25,000 nt of DNA, from assembly GCA_012295275.1 (NCBI GenBank), contig CM022669.1:14237672-14262671 (forward strand), given 5' to 3'. The translations under genes and the position numbers were made by a program. The stretch is from Chrysomallon squamiferum. Lineage: Eukaryota > Mollusca > Gastropoda > Neomphalida > Peltospiridae. Below the pieces are notes generated by a model. It was not told the origin of the DNA. It made no database searches and saw only the letters and a program-made list of their open reading frames with translations. This document shows, piece by piece, positions 1 to 14,239 of this stretch (positions within the stretch are counted from its first letter, which is position 1; every line of letters begins with the position of its first letter).

Positions 1-100
1 TGTATGCATATGCATGTTGTGTTCTTATGCATGTTTTTTTTTTCAACCCATCTGATGCCAGTCCAGGAATCTATAATGAAATTCAGCAGTCAGTCATTAC
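1..100 (-). other. Partial intron downstream of exon 21
   Basis: AT-rich with a T run near 33-42. It begins (in gene sense) with the GTAATG donor at 95-100. No further coding sequence is visible before the window ends. Confidence 0.8.
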
Positions 101-231
101 CTTGTTGCCCTGTGCGTTGAACAGAACCTTTGTGACTTTGGGGAATGTTCCTGGCTGTCGCAGCATGGTGAGGGGCTGGGCGTGTCCCCACTCCCACAGT
201 CGAACACTCCCATCAGCACAGCCCGTCAAAT
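101..231 (-). CDS. DMXL2: DmX-like exon 21, WD40 propeller blade (last exon in window)
   Basis: Encodes YLTGCADGSVRLWEWGHAQP, then LTMLRQPGTFPKVTKVLFNA and QGNK. DGSVRLWEW is a classic WD40 strand d motif, and the segment matches the DMXL YYLTG-QDGSVRMFEW and FN-QGNK strings. The acceptor is CCTCACAG and the donor GTAATG, phase 0. The remaining propeller and the stop codon lie outside the window. Confidence 0.96.
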
Positions 232-1800
232 CTGTGAGGTAGGCACAACACAAAACAAACTATTTAATTAAGTAGATAAACCTCGTGTTCTAGTGAATAA
301 GAAAACGTTTGTAGATAATATTTTGTACTAAGTCAAATTCACCGTTCATCAGAGCTTATAAAAAGAAGATAACTTTTATTTATTTATTCATTTATTTAAT
401 TTTTTTTTTTTTTTTTTTTTGAAAAGAAAAGAACTAGTGATTTGGATAAGTAAATAAACACAAAAATGTTGATGATGTTGTAGGAGATTACATCAGAGAA
501 AAAAAAATTAATGGTTCAAATTTTGTAAAAATTATCTATTGTCAAACCTTATTTAAAAAAAAAATTAAAAATAATAAACCCAGAGGTCAAGTGATTTAAG
601 TATGTAAATAAATCTTATACCATTGATATTGTAGTGAAGTGATTAAGCTCAGTTTGTGTAAATTATTAATATATAATACTATGTACAGTGAAAAGTTACC
701 TTTTGCAATAATAATTAAATGAAAAAACTCTTTAAAAATGCTGTTGACCTATTACAAACTAATTCAGTGTATTATTAATCAGTTTATTTTTTGAACGATG
801 TCAAAACATGCAATTCTTAGAAATAACAAGCAAGAAATAAAAATAACCGACTGTAAGATCAGGTAATTGTAATAAAGCCTCTAATTTTTTCTAAATTTGT
901 TAAGTTTCTCTTATTTGTGTATTCACTAAAACAACAAATAAATAAATAAATAAATAAATAACTACATACAGTGTGGAAGATGAGGGTGTGAGCCTATACG
1001 TCGGACTCCTGCAACTTGTCGTCGAATGATCTAAAACCAAAAACAAGAACACATTTAGAAAGAATCAAACCCATTTCACAATTTATTGTTACTAACTAAC
1101 AAACACAATAAAACCTAGCTAGGCACACAATAAATTCAAAATACTGTGAAGTTATTTCAGTAAAAGATGATTAGACAATCTGAAAGAAAAATGATTTTTA
1201 AAACTTTTTATTTCGCTTTAATATTTAATTAAAATTAGTCAAACTAGTCACTAATATCAAATTATTAAACAGTGTACTAGTAATAGTATCTCAATTCATT
1301 AATATTTTTGATATTCAAAAATTAATATTTAATCTTCTGGAAAATAAAATGCCTCAATATTAAATTTAAAATTAAATTAAAATAATAATTTAAAATAATA
1401 CCGTAAAAAAGAGTTATATTTAAGTTTATAATACATTATACGCTAATATTTTAACCTATATTAATTAACTGGGTTAAAAGTTCATTTCAGTTTAATTACA
1501 TAAAGTCTGTGATATATTAAAACTATCCATTACTCTGAAATAATATTATACATGCATGTGAGCTACTATGGCCTATAAAAGAGACTAATATTAATACAGA
1601 AACAGAAACAGAAAGAAACACAGGAGTGAAAGACAGAAAGAGAGATATGGAGATACAGAGGTCACAAGAGAGAGAGAAAGAGAGAGAGAGAGAGGGAAAC
1701 TGCTCTACACATTTCTCTCTAGATTACAGCTAACTAAAATATAAGTAAAAGGCTAACTATAAAGGTTAATAAGTGATGTATTTCTTAAATTGATTATAAC

Positions 1801-1848
<48 letters not shown>

Positions 1849-4678
1849 TGCAGAAATGTACCCATGTATATTATTTTGATACATAACAATCAGATAACAA
1901 AAGACTACATTATTTTCTAAAACACACAGTATTAAATACAAGTTTATTAATATCTACACACACACACACACACAAAAAAGAGCTCAGTGATGCAGAGATT
2001 AAAAACGAGGGAACCTGCTATAACATTTTTTTCTTCTAAAAAAAATCATTTACTTTAGCACACTAGCATGCAGGAGAGTTATCTAGGCAGGCTCAAAATT
2101 CTTCACACAAAACAAGCAAGAATACACAATAATAAAAAAAAATAATAATAATAATAATTAAAAAATATATATATATCGTAAAAAAAAAAAAAAAAAAAAA
2201 AAATAATAATAGTAATAATAATGAAAATAAAGAAGTTTATATAAATAAATATTTAGATAAACTCTACTCTGCCTGCGTGCTGTGGCAGATACTTGTATAC
2301 AGTATGTAAAGAGTGGTGATATCTGTGCACAAATATATTAATAGTTTAAAACATTATAAGTAACTTGTAACTGATAAAAGGGTTAAAAAAAAACACACAA
2401 CCCAAACAAACAAAACAAACAAACAAACAAACAAACAAACAAAACAAAACAAAAAACGTCACCCCCCAAAAAAAAAATATATATACAGCCATATACAACA
2501 TGATTACAATCCTTTGAAATACTAATATCAATAGTTCACAGTGGTTGAATAATAAAAAAAAAAATATATATATAATTAATGATTTCAATATAAATATCTT
2601 TTGTACTATACACTAATATATATATATAAAAATTATCTTCTAATTTTCTTTTAATCTAATCCTTTAATATGACCAAAGCTAGCCTAATAACAGACAGAGT
2701 TTTAATATTCTAGAAGCAATCAGCATTTGTAAGAAAGTTGCCAGAATCAAGATAAAATATGATGACATTGACACCATATGTCTGGACATGAGACAAGACA
2801 GAAAGTAAATTTATGTATAAAAAATTTACTAAATTCAAAATGAATTATGTTGTATATTAAATATAAAATAAAGCTAATAAATACTTTGAAATCTTAGACT
2901 GACTTGCAAGGACATGGAAGTTAGAAACATTAATCTCTTTAACGTAACAGTCTCATCATAGTTTTTAATTCTTTTTTGTTTATTTATTTGTGTGTGTGTG
3001 TGTGTATGTGTGTGAATGTGTGTATGTGTGTGTGTAGTTTTGAATTCAGAGCTACTCATGGATGACACAGTAACACAACTCTACAACTGTACAAGCCACA
3101 ACATTAGCGTGCTTTCTGTCTAACATTTCTATTTTCTCTTCTAATATGAACACAGTAATGAATTTCATTATCAGTTGCATTTTTCTGTGACATTCAGAAA
3201 GCTTATTTTTCCAAGAGTCTGGAAAAGAATATAATCTGGGTCCAAATTCATAAACAGGTTTTCTTAATACTTAGTTTAATATTAGGTATAAATGTAGTAA
3301 CCTATTTGCATTGAACAACAAATATTAGAGTATACTGTTTATGATTTAAAGATATTTCTGATCAAATCTAAGTGTAGCAATTATTAAAGGCTCTCTTCCT
3401 TCAGAAGAGGCTAGTAATAGAGGTAGAAGTTTGTGCACCAGCTAGATTAAGTAAGGTTTTATGAATTTGGGACCTGATCTAAAACTAAAATGACAACACA
3501 TACAGAAGACAAAATCTAACAATATAACACTTTTCCTGATATCGAATGTTATTCTGAATCAGATACACTGTCATCTATCTATTTACCTACCTACTTGTCT
3601 GTCTGTCTGTCTATCTAACTATCTATCTATAGAACTGTAAAAAATCTTAACTTAATACTTAAATAATATTTAGGCAGCTGATGCTCTTACAAAAAAAAAA
3701 TGGCTTAAATTATTAAAAGGAATTTATTATGTTTTCTAAACACTTGGTGTTGAGAAATAATATAATTAAGTTAAATATTACCACAATGAATAATAAACAT
3801 GAATGCCCGAAGTGGGTCACTTGATTTTTTTTTTTTATTTAATTTGCAGTACCATAATCGAAGTTTCATCTGATTCACAACAACAACAACAGATTTACAA
3901 TATTAATTCTGCGAAGCTGTCAGGATGTGTTACAAAACTACTGAGAGTGACAACACTGAGAGGAGACATGAATTTTGAGCCAGACGTAGAGAGCTCACCA
4001 GATGAAGCAACCGTTTGCTTCTGTCTAGAAGAAATTGCGAAAAGTTAGGATTATGAATTCCTGGAATATTTAAACCTTTCACCTGAGTCAAGCAAAGCAG
4101 CAGGAAGAAAAGAAGGGAAAAAAAAAGAGGAAAATAGACAAAGACAAATTATTAGATATTATAAGTAGTAATATCAAAAAAAAAAAAAAAAAAAAAAAAA
4201 AAATAATAATAGTTATAATAATAAAATTTAAAAAAAAGAAAAATGGTTCAAGAAAGAATAATATGAAGAGAAGATAAATGTATGTAAAAGGTATTAATAA
4301 ATATTGATAATGTATGGCATTTATTAACACGTCAAATACTTATTTAATAGCGGTGTATTAAGAAACTGACAGAAAATGGATGATAGTAACATTCAACCTG
4401 TCAATTAGGGCTACTTTTAACATTATCGTGTCAACTATAACACTGAGAGTAATGATAATTTTAAAACTGTGTTAGTAATGGAAGTCTTATTGCTCTTATG
4501 AGTAATACTCTTATAAAGTTCATGCAAAAGAGAAGAATGTGTTAAGCAGATACAAACGATACAGTAAACGATGATTTATATTTTGGTTAAAAATAAATAA
4601 ACACAACAAAAAAAAAACTGTTAAATGTTTACGTTTGCCAACAAGAAATCAACAGGCACAAACAAAAAGAATTAATTT

Positions 4679-4715
<37 letters not shown>

Positions 4716-7700
4716 TATTCAGTTCTAAATGTATTTTATTTACTGTCTGGTAAAATAAGAGTAGTTAAGACTACCTAACAAGTACAAAATGATTTTAAAT
4801 ATATAGAAGAAATATGTTTAAAATAAATACAAGAAAGAATGAATTATTAAAATAAAATGTTTTAATGCTGAATAAAGCAACTGCACACACACACACACAT
4901 TAATGTTATTAGAATGCATATAAAAGTGCTAAATTGTAAACATTATTTCAATCACACAAACCCCATAACACACTTATATCAGGGATATTAGATAAGCTAA
5001 CTGAAAATAAACTAGAACAAAAATTATTTCTTTTTCATTATATAATGAAGTAACTTTGTCCACGTTATTTACAGATCTTATTGCAGCAATTATTAAAATG
5101 TCCACAAAACATTTTATTTTATCTAAGCATTTCAGCTAACTGCAACCTTTCCTCAAGGTTTTAATACCAAAAAGCTTTCACACTTCAGAGTTAGTATATC
5201 TAATCCCAGAATTAATGCGAAACACTCTGTTAGAAAAAATAACAACTAAATTATGCTAAAAACAATATACAGATGTATATAGGTAAATGCTTGTTATATA
5301 TATATCTTCCCATAACACCACTTTTTAAAAGCCAGCTTACCACTGAAGCACTCTGAAATATTATTAAAGGAAACATTCAAAATATACGAGATCCGACAAA
5401 TCTGCCCTAGAAAATAATTACTCAATTTATTCTCAATGATAGTAAACTCTTAACAAAATATATAAAAAAAAAAAATAAAACACAAACAAAAACTAATTAA
5501 ACTCATGTTTTAAATTTGTTGGGATTTATTTTTTTAAATTTTATTTCTGTCTCCACATCAACTGTAATATATTAACTAGGTGAAAAGGAACCAAAGACAG
5601 GACAGAGTTCACACTCACCACTGACGACCCTCGGCCTGTCTGATAAAAGGAAGAGCTCGCATGGAAAGACTGAGGTGTGCTGGGGTAGTAGGGCGTCCCT
5701 GGGGTCTGGGTCCCGCTGTACTGCTGCTGGGAGTTGTCCTGTGGGGTCTGCACAACCAAGAACTCGGGACAGTCGGGCGGTGAAGGGTTAGGGCTGAAAA
5801 TTGAAATCAAGAATGTTCTTCGTCAGAGGAACGGTGGTTACAGGCTTAGTGATTGTGTGAAGGATTTGATGTGAACTTAAATCTGGTTCTATATTTATTC
5901 AGTATGGAGTGTAATTGTATTTATTCAGTTTGGAGTATAATTGTATTTGTGTCTGTGTGTGTGTGTATGCTCGCAAATGTGTGTGCATGTGTGTGTGTAT
6001 GCTCACATATGTGTGTGCATGTGTGTATTTGTGTCTGTATGTGCTTGTGTATATGCATGGATGTTTTATGTATTTATTTGTTTAAATCTGGTTCTCTATC
6101 TGTAAAGCTTCTTTCCCACAGACATGTATAAAAACACACACCCACACACACCCAAATGCTTCATACAATGTCAGTCAACAATTAAGTAAATCACAAATGA
6201 TCTCTGTTACATTTACATCATATACTACATGTATCAAACCATTGTAACAGCACATAAACACAGACACTAAAACACTGATGGCAAAGTGTTAAATAATAAA
6301 CCAGTCTGTTCTTACTTTCTGAGACATTCAATGTCATACTCTGTCTCATCTTCCAGCCAAAGCGGTGGATGAAGAATTGCTCCAATGTCCAGTTCCACCA
6401 GTTCTTTCTGGGTTGCCAAGGCAATGCAGTTAAAATTTGCCTGAAAGGAAACAGAAACACTGGACTGTAATTATAATAAAATTAAAAAAGAAATGTGTAT
6501 ATAATATATACACACACACAAATACAAACACAAACTTGTACAGCTTCACAAAACATTATTATGAAAAGAAAAAATTATACTTTGGGAAAACATATTCATA
6601 TTTGTTTATATATTAAATTTATTCTTTTTTTTTATCTTCTTCTTCTTTTATTTTACTTTTTATTTATTTTTTTTTTTTCCCCAAAAATAAGAAACAAATA
6701 TATTAAAAATAATAATTCTGAAGTTTGAAAAAAATATCTTCTAAATTATTATTTAAACCAAATTATAAACTTAGTAAAAATCAAGTTCGATAAAAATTCT
6801 TCTCTTTTTTTTTTTTTTTTATCTTTTTTTTAATTATGAAAATTAGTAAATAAAATATATTTAAACACAAAAAAACCCCAACATATTTGGTATATACTAC
6901 CATTTAAGAAAAATAAGAAGAAAAATTCTGAAATATATAACAAACACTACAGTGTAGAGAAATACTTATTAAGCATTTAGTCCATGGCTGATACTGAAGA
7001 GACAGTTCTCTTACAAAATGAACAGACAGACAGATAAACTCACTTACATACAGACATGATGTTTAGAAGAAGCAGACAGTGGCAGATAACGTTAATGATG
7101 AAAATTTAATTTTATGTGAAATGCTCTTTTCTCATTTCATTACAGTTAAGTCACTGATTTCTTTAACAAGACCTTCTGGACATATACAGTGCAGTAGATA
7201 AAACTTTGCTGTGGAAAATAATCATCCTCTTTTAATTGTTTGATATTAAATTATACTAGTGTGTAAAACTTAATAACGGTCCAATCATTTATTTTTTCTA
7301 CAGATCTCCTGTGTCTTAAGACAAATCAGACATTCAAACTTAATAAAAACAACAAAACTTAAGGGACAGAACTGTTTGTATTTGTGTCATTAATTAACGG
7401 AAGACTTTATATAATTTTTGTGGACAGAGAGTATGACATGCTGACAAAATGCAAAAGGAAATTTTCCCATCATATGGATTAGAAGATGCAAACATTTTAA
7501 TAGTCTTATGCAAACATGCAACTTTGAAAATATTCCCAACACCAACTGTGAAGGACCATTAAAATTATTAATAAACAAAAAAACCAACACAAATAAATTA
7601 TAAATAGGTGAACTGAATCGTTTAGGATAAAGTAAAAAAAAGTAAAAGGTCAAATGAAATAATAAATACAAAAATGTATGTGTGGATAGCATGGAACAAC

Positions 7701-9124
7701 AAAACAAATATTCTCATGTAAATGTGATGAGTATGATTTCAATTAATGCAAACTGAATTTCCAAAAAAATTAAAAAAAATAAAAAGAAGGAAAATCACTA
7801 AAAATAATAAGAAAAAATCACATAAAAATAAATAAAAAATAGAAATAAATTAAAATGTTGTTTAAAAAATGAAAGAAATACAAACGTTTATGTTAAATCT
7901 GCCTAGATGTAACCACCAGTATTCAAAATGTGTAACTCTTATGCAAGAACAAACCCTTCATCCATTAACAAACTTTAGTCATGTACCACACGCTCACCAA
8001 GCTGTCATAGCTAGTGTGTATTTAAAAAAAAAGGGAAAACAAATAAAATAACCCCTCAATTAAAGGTCTGTATATTTATAAAAGTGGGACAAATGAAAAT
8101 GATCCAAACAGACTGAATACTTACAACCACTGAACCTGTTTGTTCAATGCTCACAGGGTATGGTGGTCTACCCTAGAGTTAGTTTATTTTCAAATCATTT
8201 AAAAAAAAGGAAAACAAAAATATAAAAAAATAAATAAAAACAAAAAAAACAAACAAACAGTAGGACATATAACAAAATAAAAAAAATAAAATAAAATAAA
8301 ATATCCCAAAATAAATAAGAATATTTAAAATTTAAAAAAAAAATTAAAAAAACAGAGGTTCAACAATGTAACTGGTCAAGGGAATTAATTTTAAAAAAAC
8401 ATTTGAACTTTACTGATGTTAGGAAAAAAAGAAATATAATTATTTTAACAGTATAAAATATATATTGTTAAACACAAATTTAAAAACAAATTATATATAT
8501 ATATATATATATGTAAAGGAAAATTGTAATAACAAATAAACAAAAAAAATTAACAAAACAAAAACAAACTAAAATAACAACAAAAGCGCAAGTGATGCAG
8601 CTTTAGAATGACTTGTATCCACATAACTGAGATACTGTTATTTATAAATCTATTTAAAAAGGTATAAATGTACAGGTCTATACTCTGTGAAATACGATAA
8701 AGAGGCAACTAAATGCAAGGAAATGAAGTAGTTAATTAGTGTTTTCATAACTCTTCATCTGCATTCCTAACTAACTGTTATTAAATCTATATCAAACACA
8801 TTAATATGACGTTGACTATGAATTTTAAAGCTACAAAACATTTTTGGGTAACTGTCTGTTAATATTAGTACATAACTCGAGTCTAGTTTTTACTATAGCA
8901 GCCAAGCATACATAATATGCAACTTAAAAATAAAATAAAATAAAAAATAAAGTGGAAATGGAAATAGCTCAAATGGATTATTAACAAGGACTGATCCCAC
9001 ATCCCTCTGAATATGAGATGCATGAACATTATTTGAGTTACAACCATTTTCAAGAAGTTAACTTGTTAAGTCAGAAAAATGAAGATTTATTTCTCATTGT
9101 TCTACAATAATAATAATAATAATA

Positions 9125-9158
<34 letters not shown>

Positions 9159-12100
9159 TTCTTAGAAAAATTTCAAAAATTAATTATGTATATATTATTA
9201 TTGATTGTGAGTGAGGTATTTTTGGTAGGTATTGTTTTTGTCCTTATTACTGGTTTATTTGTGGTTGGGAGGTAAAACATTAAACAGTTTTAAACACAAA
9301 CAGTCTACAGAAAAGGCTGAGATACACAAAGGAAAACAACAAAATAAAAATAGTGGCAACTAGATAAATGTCTATATTTTTGTTCCAGAACTATTTTATT
9401 TTGATAAATTACTTATTTACAAATAAATAAATAAATATCTATATCTTTCTTTCTATCTATCTATCTATAGTTCAAAGTTACCTCTTATGTTTTTCATTTA
9501 AAAAGTAACAAATAGATTGTTGTTATATACAAGCTATTTTGTTTTTTATTGTTTAGCTTTTGTAGCCAACAATGGAATCAGTATGCACAAAACTACTACT
9601 CTTTGAGAGCAGTGAGTTTTAGAAATAAAACAGTTAATTCAGTTTCTATATTATAATTATTTAAAACTGCAAGATAAAAGAAATAATTGGTTACTCTCTT
9701 AAGATGTCAGCTTTATCTTGTTAAGTTCAAACGGCCAGTTGCTTTGGGGCATTATCACTTATACAGGATAAAGCCATTATCTTAATTTGAAAAAAAGGTT
9801 TAAAAACTAATATTCATTTTCTGACATTTTTAATTCTTTTTATTCTTTTATTTTATTTTATTTTATTTTTTTTTTTTGACTGATGTTTGTAACAAATTAA
9901 AAATCCAACTCTAACAAAAGCAAACAAAAGTTGTAACAGCTTCAACGTGCAAATGGAACAAAAACGGTGAACTAAAACATAATTTGTTTGGCTCTGTTTT
10001 TATACTTTGTTTGTTAAATATACCTGTTCTAGTCTGATGGAAAGTCCACTCTTTTGAAAACACAAATTAAAATCACATGAATTCACAAAAAGATACTACA
10101 ATAAAAGTATACACGAGAGATATGAATATAACAGCAGATGCTTAAATTAAGATAAAAAAAAAAAATGAAATTTAAAAGACAAAAAGTACAATCCACTTTA
10201 AGACAATAAATCTACTTCTAAAACAAATTTTTGAAGTCTATTTTTTACAGACATGCAGGATAATATATCTTGTAATGAATTCTTTTCTATTATTAACTAA
10301 AAACAATACTATTTCTTATTCAAAAATATAAAAGCTACACCATGAATGTTACTATAAATTTTACTGTTTTATGATCTTTAACAAAATGGATTTTTTTTTT
10401 CTATCAAATCCTTTTAGCAAATGCAAAAATTTATTTATAAAGCAAAGTAATTTTCAATGGTGGATACAGACTGATAAAAAAAAAAAAATAATAATAATTA
10501 AAAAAAATAATACCAACATATTAAAATGCATTACTACTGACTAATAAGGTTAATAAAAAATTATAATAAAATAAATAATAATTAAAAAAATTCTTACAAT
10601 AAGGAAAGATGATTGATAATACCGTAACAGTTAAATTTTTAATCTGCAATATAATAATAATAATAATAAATAATAATAATAAAAAGACTATAAACAAATT
10701 ACCTGGTTACTGGAAAATGCAGAGATAACATCTTGTTCTTTATGAATGACCTTCATCGGATCAGCTACTTTGATGCTGTGTTCGGAATGATCTGAACTGC
10801 TTGTTCGGAGGGATTCCTGAATTAAAATATTTAAATTTTAATAACATTTTTCTGTTTACAATTACTTTAACTACTTACTCCAAGAGATTCCTGAATTAAA
10901 ATATATGAATTTTATTCACATTTTTCTGTTTAAAATGATTTAAACTACTTATTCCAAGAGAACTCTGAATTAAAATATTCAAACTTCAATCACAGACTTA
11001 ATCAAAACAATGGGTTTTTTTTCGGTTTTTTGCTACAATTCAAACTTGATTATTCATAAATGTATGATATTTTTATTTGTCAAATATTTGTATTTTAAAT
11101 AGTATTTCATCCAATTTTATTATGTTCAACGATGAATGAATGAATGAATGAATGTTCAATGACAGAGCAGCATGAAAAAACATGAGTGTCAAACCAAAGA
11201 TAAATACAAAAAAAAAAAATGGTGATTACTTTATATATAAAAAATTTAAAAGATTATTATCTTCAACAAACACAATGGGGGAGTCATTCATTAATTTACT
11301 TCAAACAATTATTTAAATAATTTATTATCAAATCACTAGATACTCAAACACAGAGAACAATATACAATATCAACTATCTTTTGAATTTTTTTGTTTCTTG
11401 TTTTCTTTTTTCATTTTTAGCTCAATTCTCACTAGACAAACCTCACTGTCCTCCATCAACTTCCTCTGTCTGTAGATGTATCTGAGAAATACGTCTTTCA
11501 AATAGTCCTGCTTCACCAGCTGAAACCACAGACGCTTGATTGGTAATGTTGCATGACCAGGCCTGTAATTTTAAAAAAAACATATCACAATCCATCACGT
11601 GCAATATCAGAGGTATTCATTACAAAACAGTCTGAAGACAAGAGCTAAAAGAAAACATTTGCAGAAACAATTATTATTTGTTTAACTCCATATCAAGTTA
11701 TTTCAGAATTAATCGTCATTATTATGACTTTATAAAAAAAACTCACGTCACTTATCTTTTTTTTTACATATCTTCTTACATTAAACATACTTTATTATTA
11801 ATGTTGATAGGAAAAAGGAAAGCCGCGGTTTTGACTTTACACTGACTGAATAATGATTGATGGATTAAATTAATTAATAACTGCTTATTAAAAGATTCTA
11901 AAAGACAAACAGCATAAACGATTTGACTGATGAACTAACTGCCAGCTTGACGAATGGTCTTAGCATCTGTCTGACTGACCAGTTGTTTTTCTGTTTCCTT
12001 GATTAACTGTTTGCTTGATTAACTGTCTCACTGACTGACTAACCAATTTCTTGTTTGCCTAATTAACTGTCTGACTTAGTGTTTTACCATTTACTTGATT

Positions 12101-14204
12101 ATCTGTTGGCCTGACCGACTGACTTTCTTTTTGCATTCATATCTGACTTAATGAATAACCGATTTAGTGTTTGGTTGAATGACTGTTTGACTACTGCTTT
12201 TCTGACTACCAGCACATCTGACTCACAGACTAATATATTTAGTGTTTGCCTGACTGATGTGCTGACTGTCAGTGTGATTATCTCAACAACGCTTACGTGA
12301 AGGGTGTGTTAGATGGATTAAGCAGAGCCTGATACTTTGTTGATGGCATCGTGCGGTCAACATCAAAGTAGAGTCCTGGAATGTAATTGTCTGGAGGTCC
12401 GGCAAACATGTCCAGTCGGTTTTGTAAGTATTCGTCCCACTGCATCAGAGTCTTCATCACTGCATGCAGCAGTGGAGAGCAGTTTGGAAGTTCTGCAGTT
12501 GCAGAAAGTAAAAATTAAAGCAAGATTGATGGTTTGTTTTACTCTCCTTTTTTTAAGAAAATGTAAAGGTGCTGTATGTAAGTTATCTTTTTTTTAAAGG
12601 AAAAGTTAAAAATGTTGTTTATTTTTCTGGTGGTCTGAATGATAATGGACTTAAGTTTTAAAAATCAAAATTTGTATTTGTGAAATTATGGAGAAAATGT
12701 AATTGTTAAAAATATGGATATTACCACCAACACAAACATCAAGAACAATAAAAATAGCAACAACAACAACGACTATAATAACAAAAACAACAGTAATAAT
12801 AATAATAATAATAAAATGTTTAAAATTAATAAATAACTAATTAAAATATGAAATTTATAAAAAATTAAGAATGCATTTTAATTAAAATGTCAGCTAAGGT
12901 AAATAAAAGTAATTAATCAAGAGAAATTTAAGATTTTAATTGAAACTGGTATAATGAATATGTTTCATACAAAAAGCCCCGGTTTCTCACCTTGGAGTTC
13001 GATACCTATTACAGGTAAGAACTGGTTCAAGTTGTGCAGGACAAGGTGCACTGAAGCGTATCTAATCAAACACCAGGTGTAGGAGTTGGGGTCATTGTGC
13101 TGGTGTGTGGTGGTCAACGACCTGAACGAAACAAAACAGAATTTATCAGAAAATACTGGAACTGAGAAACTTGTTTTTACTACTCTTTTTTCAACATCTC
13201 CTAACAAAACAGTAATTAGTTTCTGTATTGAAAGTATTTAATTATCAGAGTGTATATTGTAATAACTGTGGATGTAATTCTAGGACACTGATCCAGAAAA
13301 TATATTCACAACAGTGATATACTCTGGTTAATATTTTCAAATCGCAAGAAACTGCTTTGCTTAATACTGAAAGAAATAAAGAATTTTGTTAAAACTTCAC
13401 TGCACTCAGCTTTATTCTTGCTTTGACATAAAATTTTTAAAGTTTTTTTTAATTGTTTATTTACTTTGCTCTAAAATGTATTATGACACTCAGTATAGTG
13501 AAAAGCAAAGTGGACTCCATACAGTTTTTGTTAGCCTAAATGATAATATATATCATATATATTTGAAATAATATAAATCACATAAAAATAATTCACCATT
13601 TCAGTTATTCTAAAAAAGAGGATATTTTACTTTGTATGTATGTATGTATAAATATATAATTTTGGTATTTATTTATTATTTTTTTCAGTCTGGATATAAT
13701 TATTTGAGATCACACAATAAAAAAAGTTACAAAGTTTTTGGTCGATCTCCTTCCTCTTCATCCTCAGTGTCCTCTCTCTCGGAATCCTCTGACAGCATCG
13801 AGTCATCTGAATCGTAGCTGATTATCGACTCACACGAGGGGACGAAAGGCTGAAGAATGCACAGGAACAATAAAACAAAGCTAATAACTTACACACTGAA
13901 ACACCATCAACATAATATAGATACATATTCTATCATCTACATATGTTCAGTTTTATCGACCGGAATGAAATGATTTTGTCATAAATGTTGAAAGTGTTGG
14001 TACTTTCAAAAATACATTAAGACTTTTTAAAAAAATATTTGTGACCTAAAAACTAGGTTTCATAAACTTGTCTTGGGATTTTTATTATTATTGTCATTAT
14101 ATTATTATTATTACTGTCATTATCATTATCATAATTATTATTACTATCGTTATTATTATTTTTATTCTCATTACTGTTCTTGTTATTCATTGTTGTTGTT
14201 GTTA

Positions 14205-14239
<35 letters not shown>

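Larger units (their letters stand above)
1031..5618 (-). other. 4.6 kb intron between exons 19 and 20
   Basis: The longest intron in the window. It holds GA and CT/CA microsatellites, a long A run, AAAC, TG, TATC and TTTA repeats, a MITE-like inverted-repeat element (about 3237-3477) and a plus-strand coding-like segment (3850-4048) followed by 28 A (4176-4203). The flanking exons are frame-compatible without anything in between, so no hidden DmX-like exon is required. Confidence 0.85.
6441..10702 (-). other. 4.3 kb intron between exons 17 and 18
   Basis: Very AT-rich. It holds T or A runs (about 6660-6678, 6808-6824), a TA run (about 8494-8512), AAAT/AAAAT repeats (about 8222-8302), an AAT array (9108-9156), AAAT plus CTAT repeats (9419-9468), TTTTA units (about 9842-9868) and AAT runs (10483-10500 and 10652-10680). 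Short ORFs here are low-complexity and none resembles a protein. Exons 17 and 18 join in frame with an uninterrupted family match. Confidence 0.85.

Noticed and set aside
27-242. 71-codon plus-strand ORF
   Set aside because: Antisense shadow of exon 21, whose minus-strand frame gives a clear WD40 match.
4022-4047. Minus-strand 26-nt exon-like segment (acceptor TTCTTCTAG, donor GTGAGC)
   Set aside because: 26 nt would break the phase 0 junction between exons 19 and 20, and the family alignment is continuous without it.
4088-4330. 80-codon minus-strand ORF rich in Phe, Leu and Ile
   Set aside because: Translation of the A-rich run and flanking AAT/AAG repeats on the complementary strand.
7390-7707. 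105-codon minus-strand ORF rich in Phe and Leu
   Set aside because: AT-rich intron DNA with no similarity to a protein, no splice context and no codon bias.
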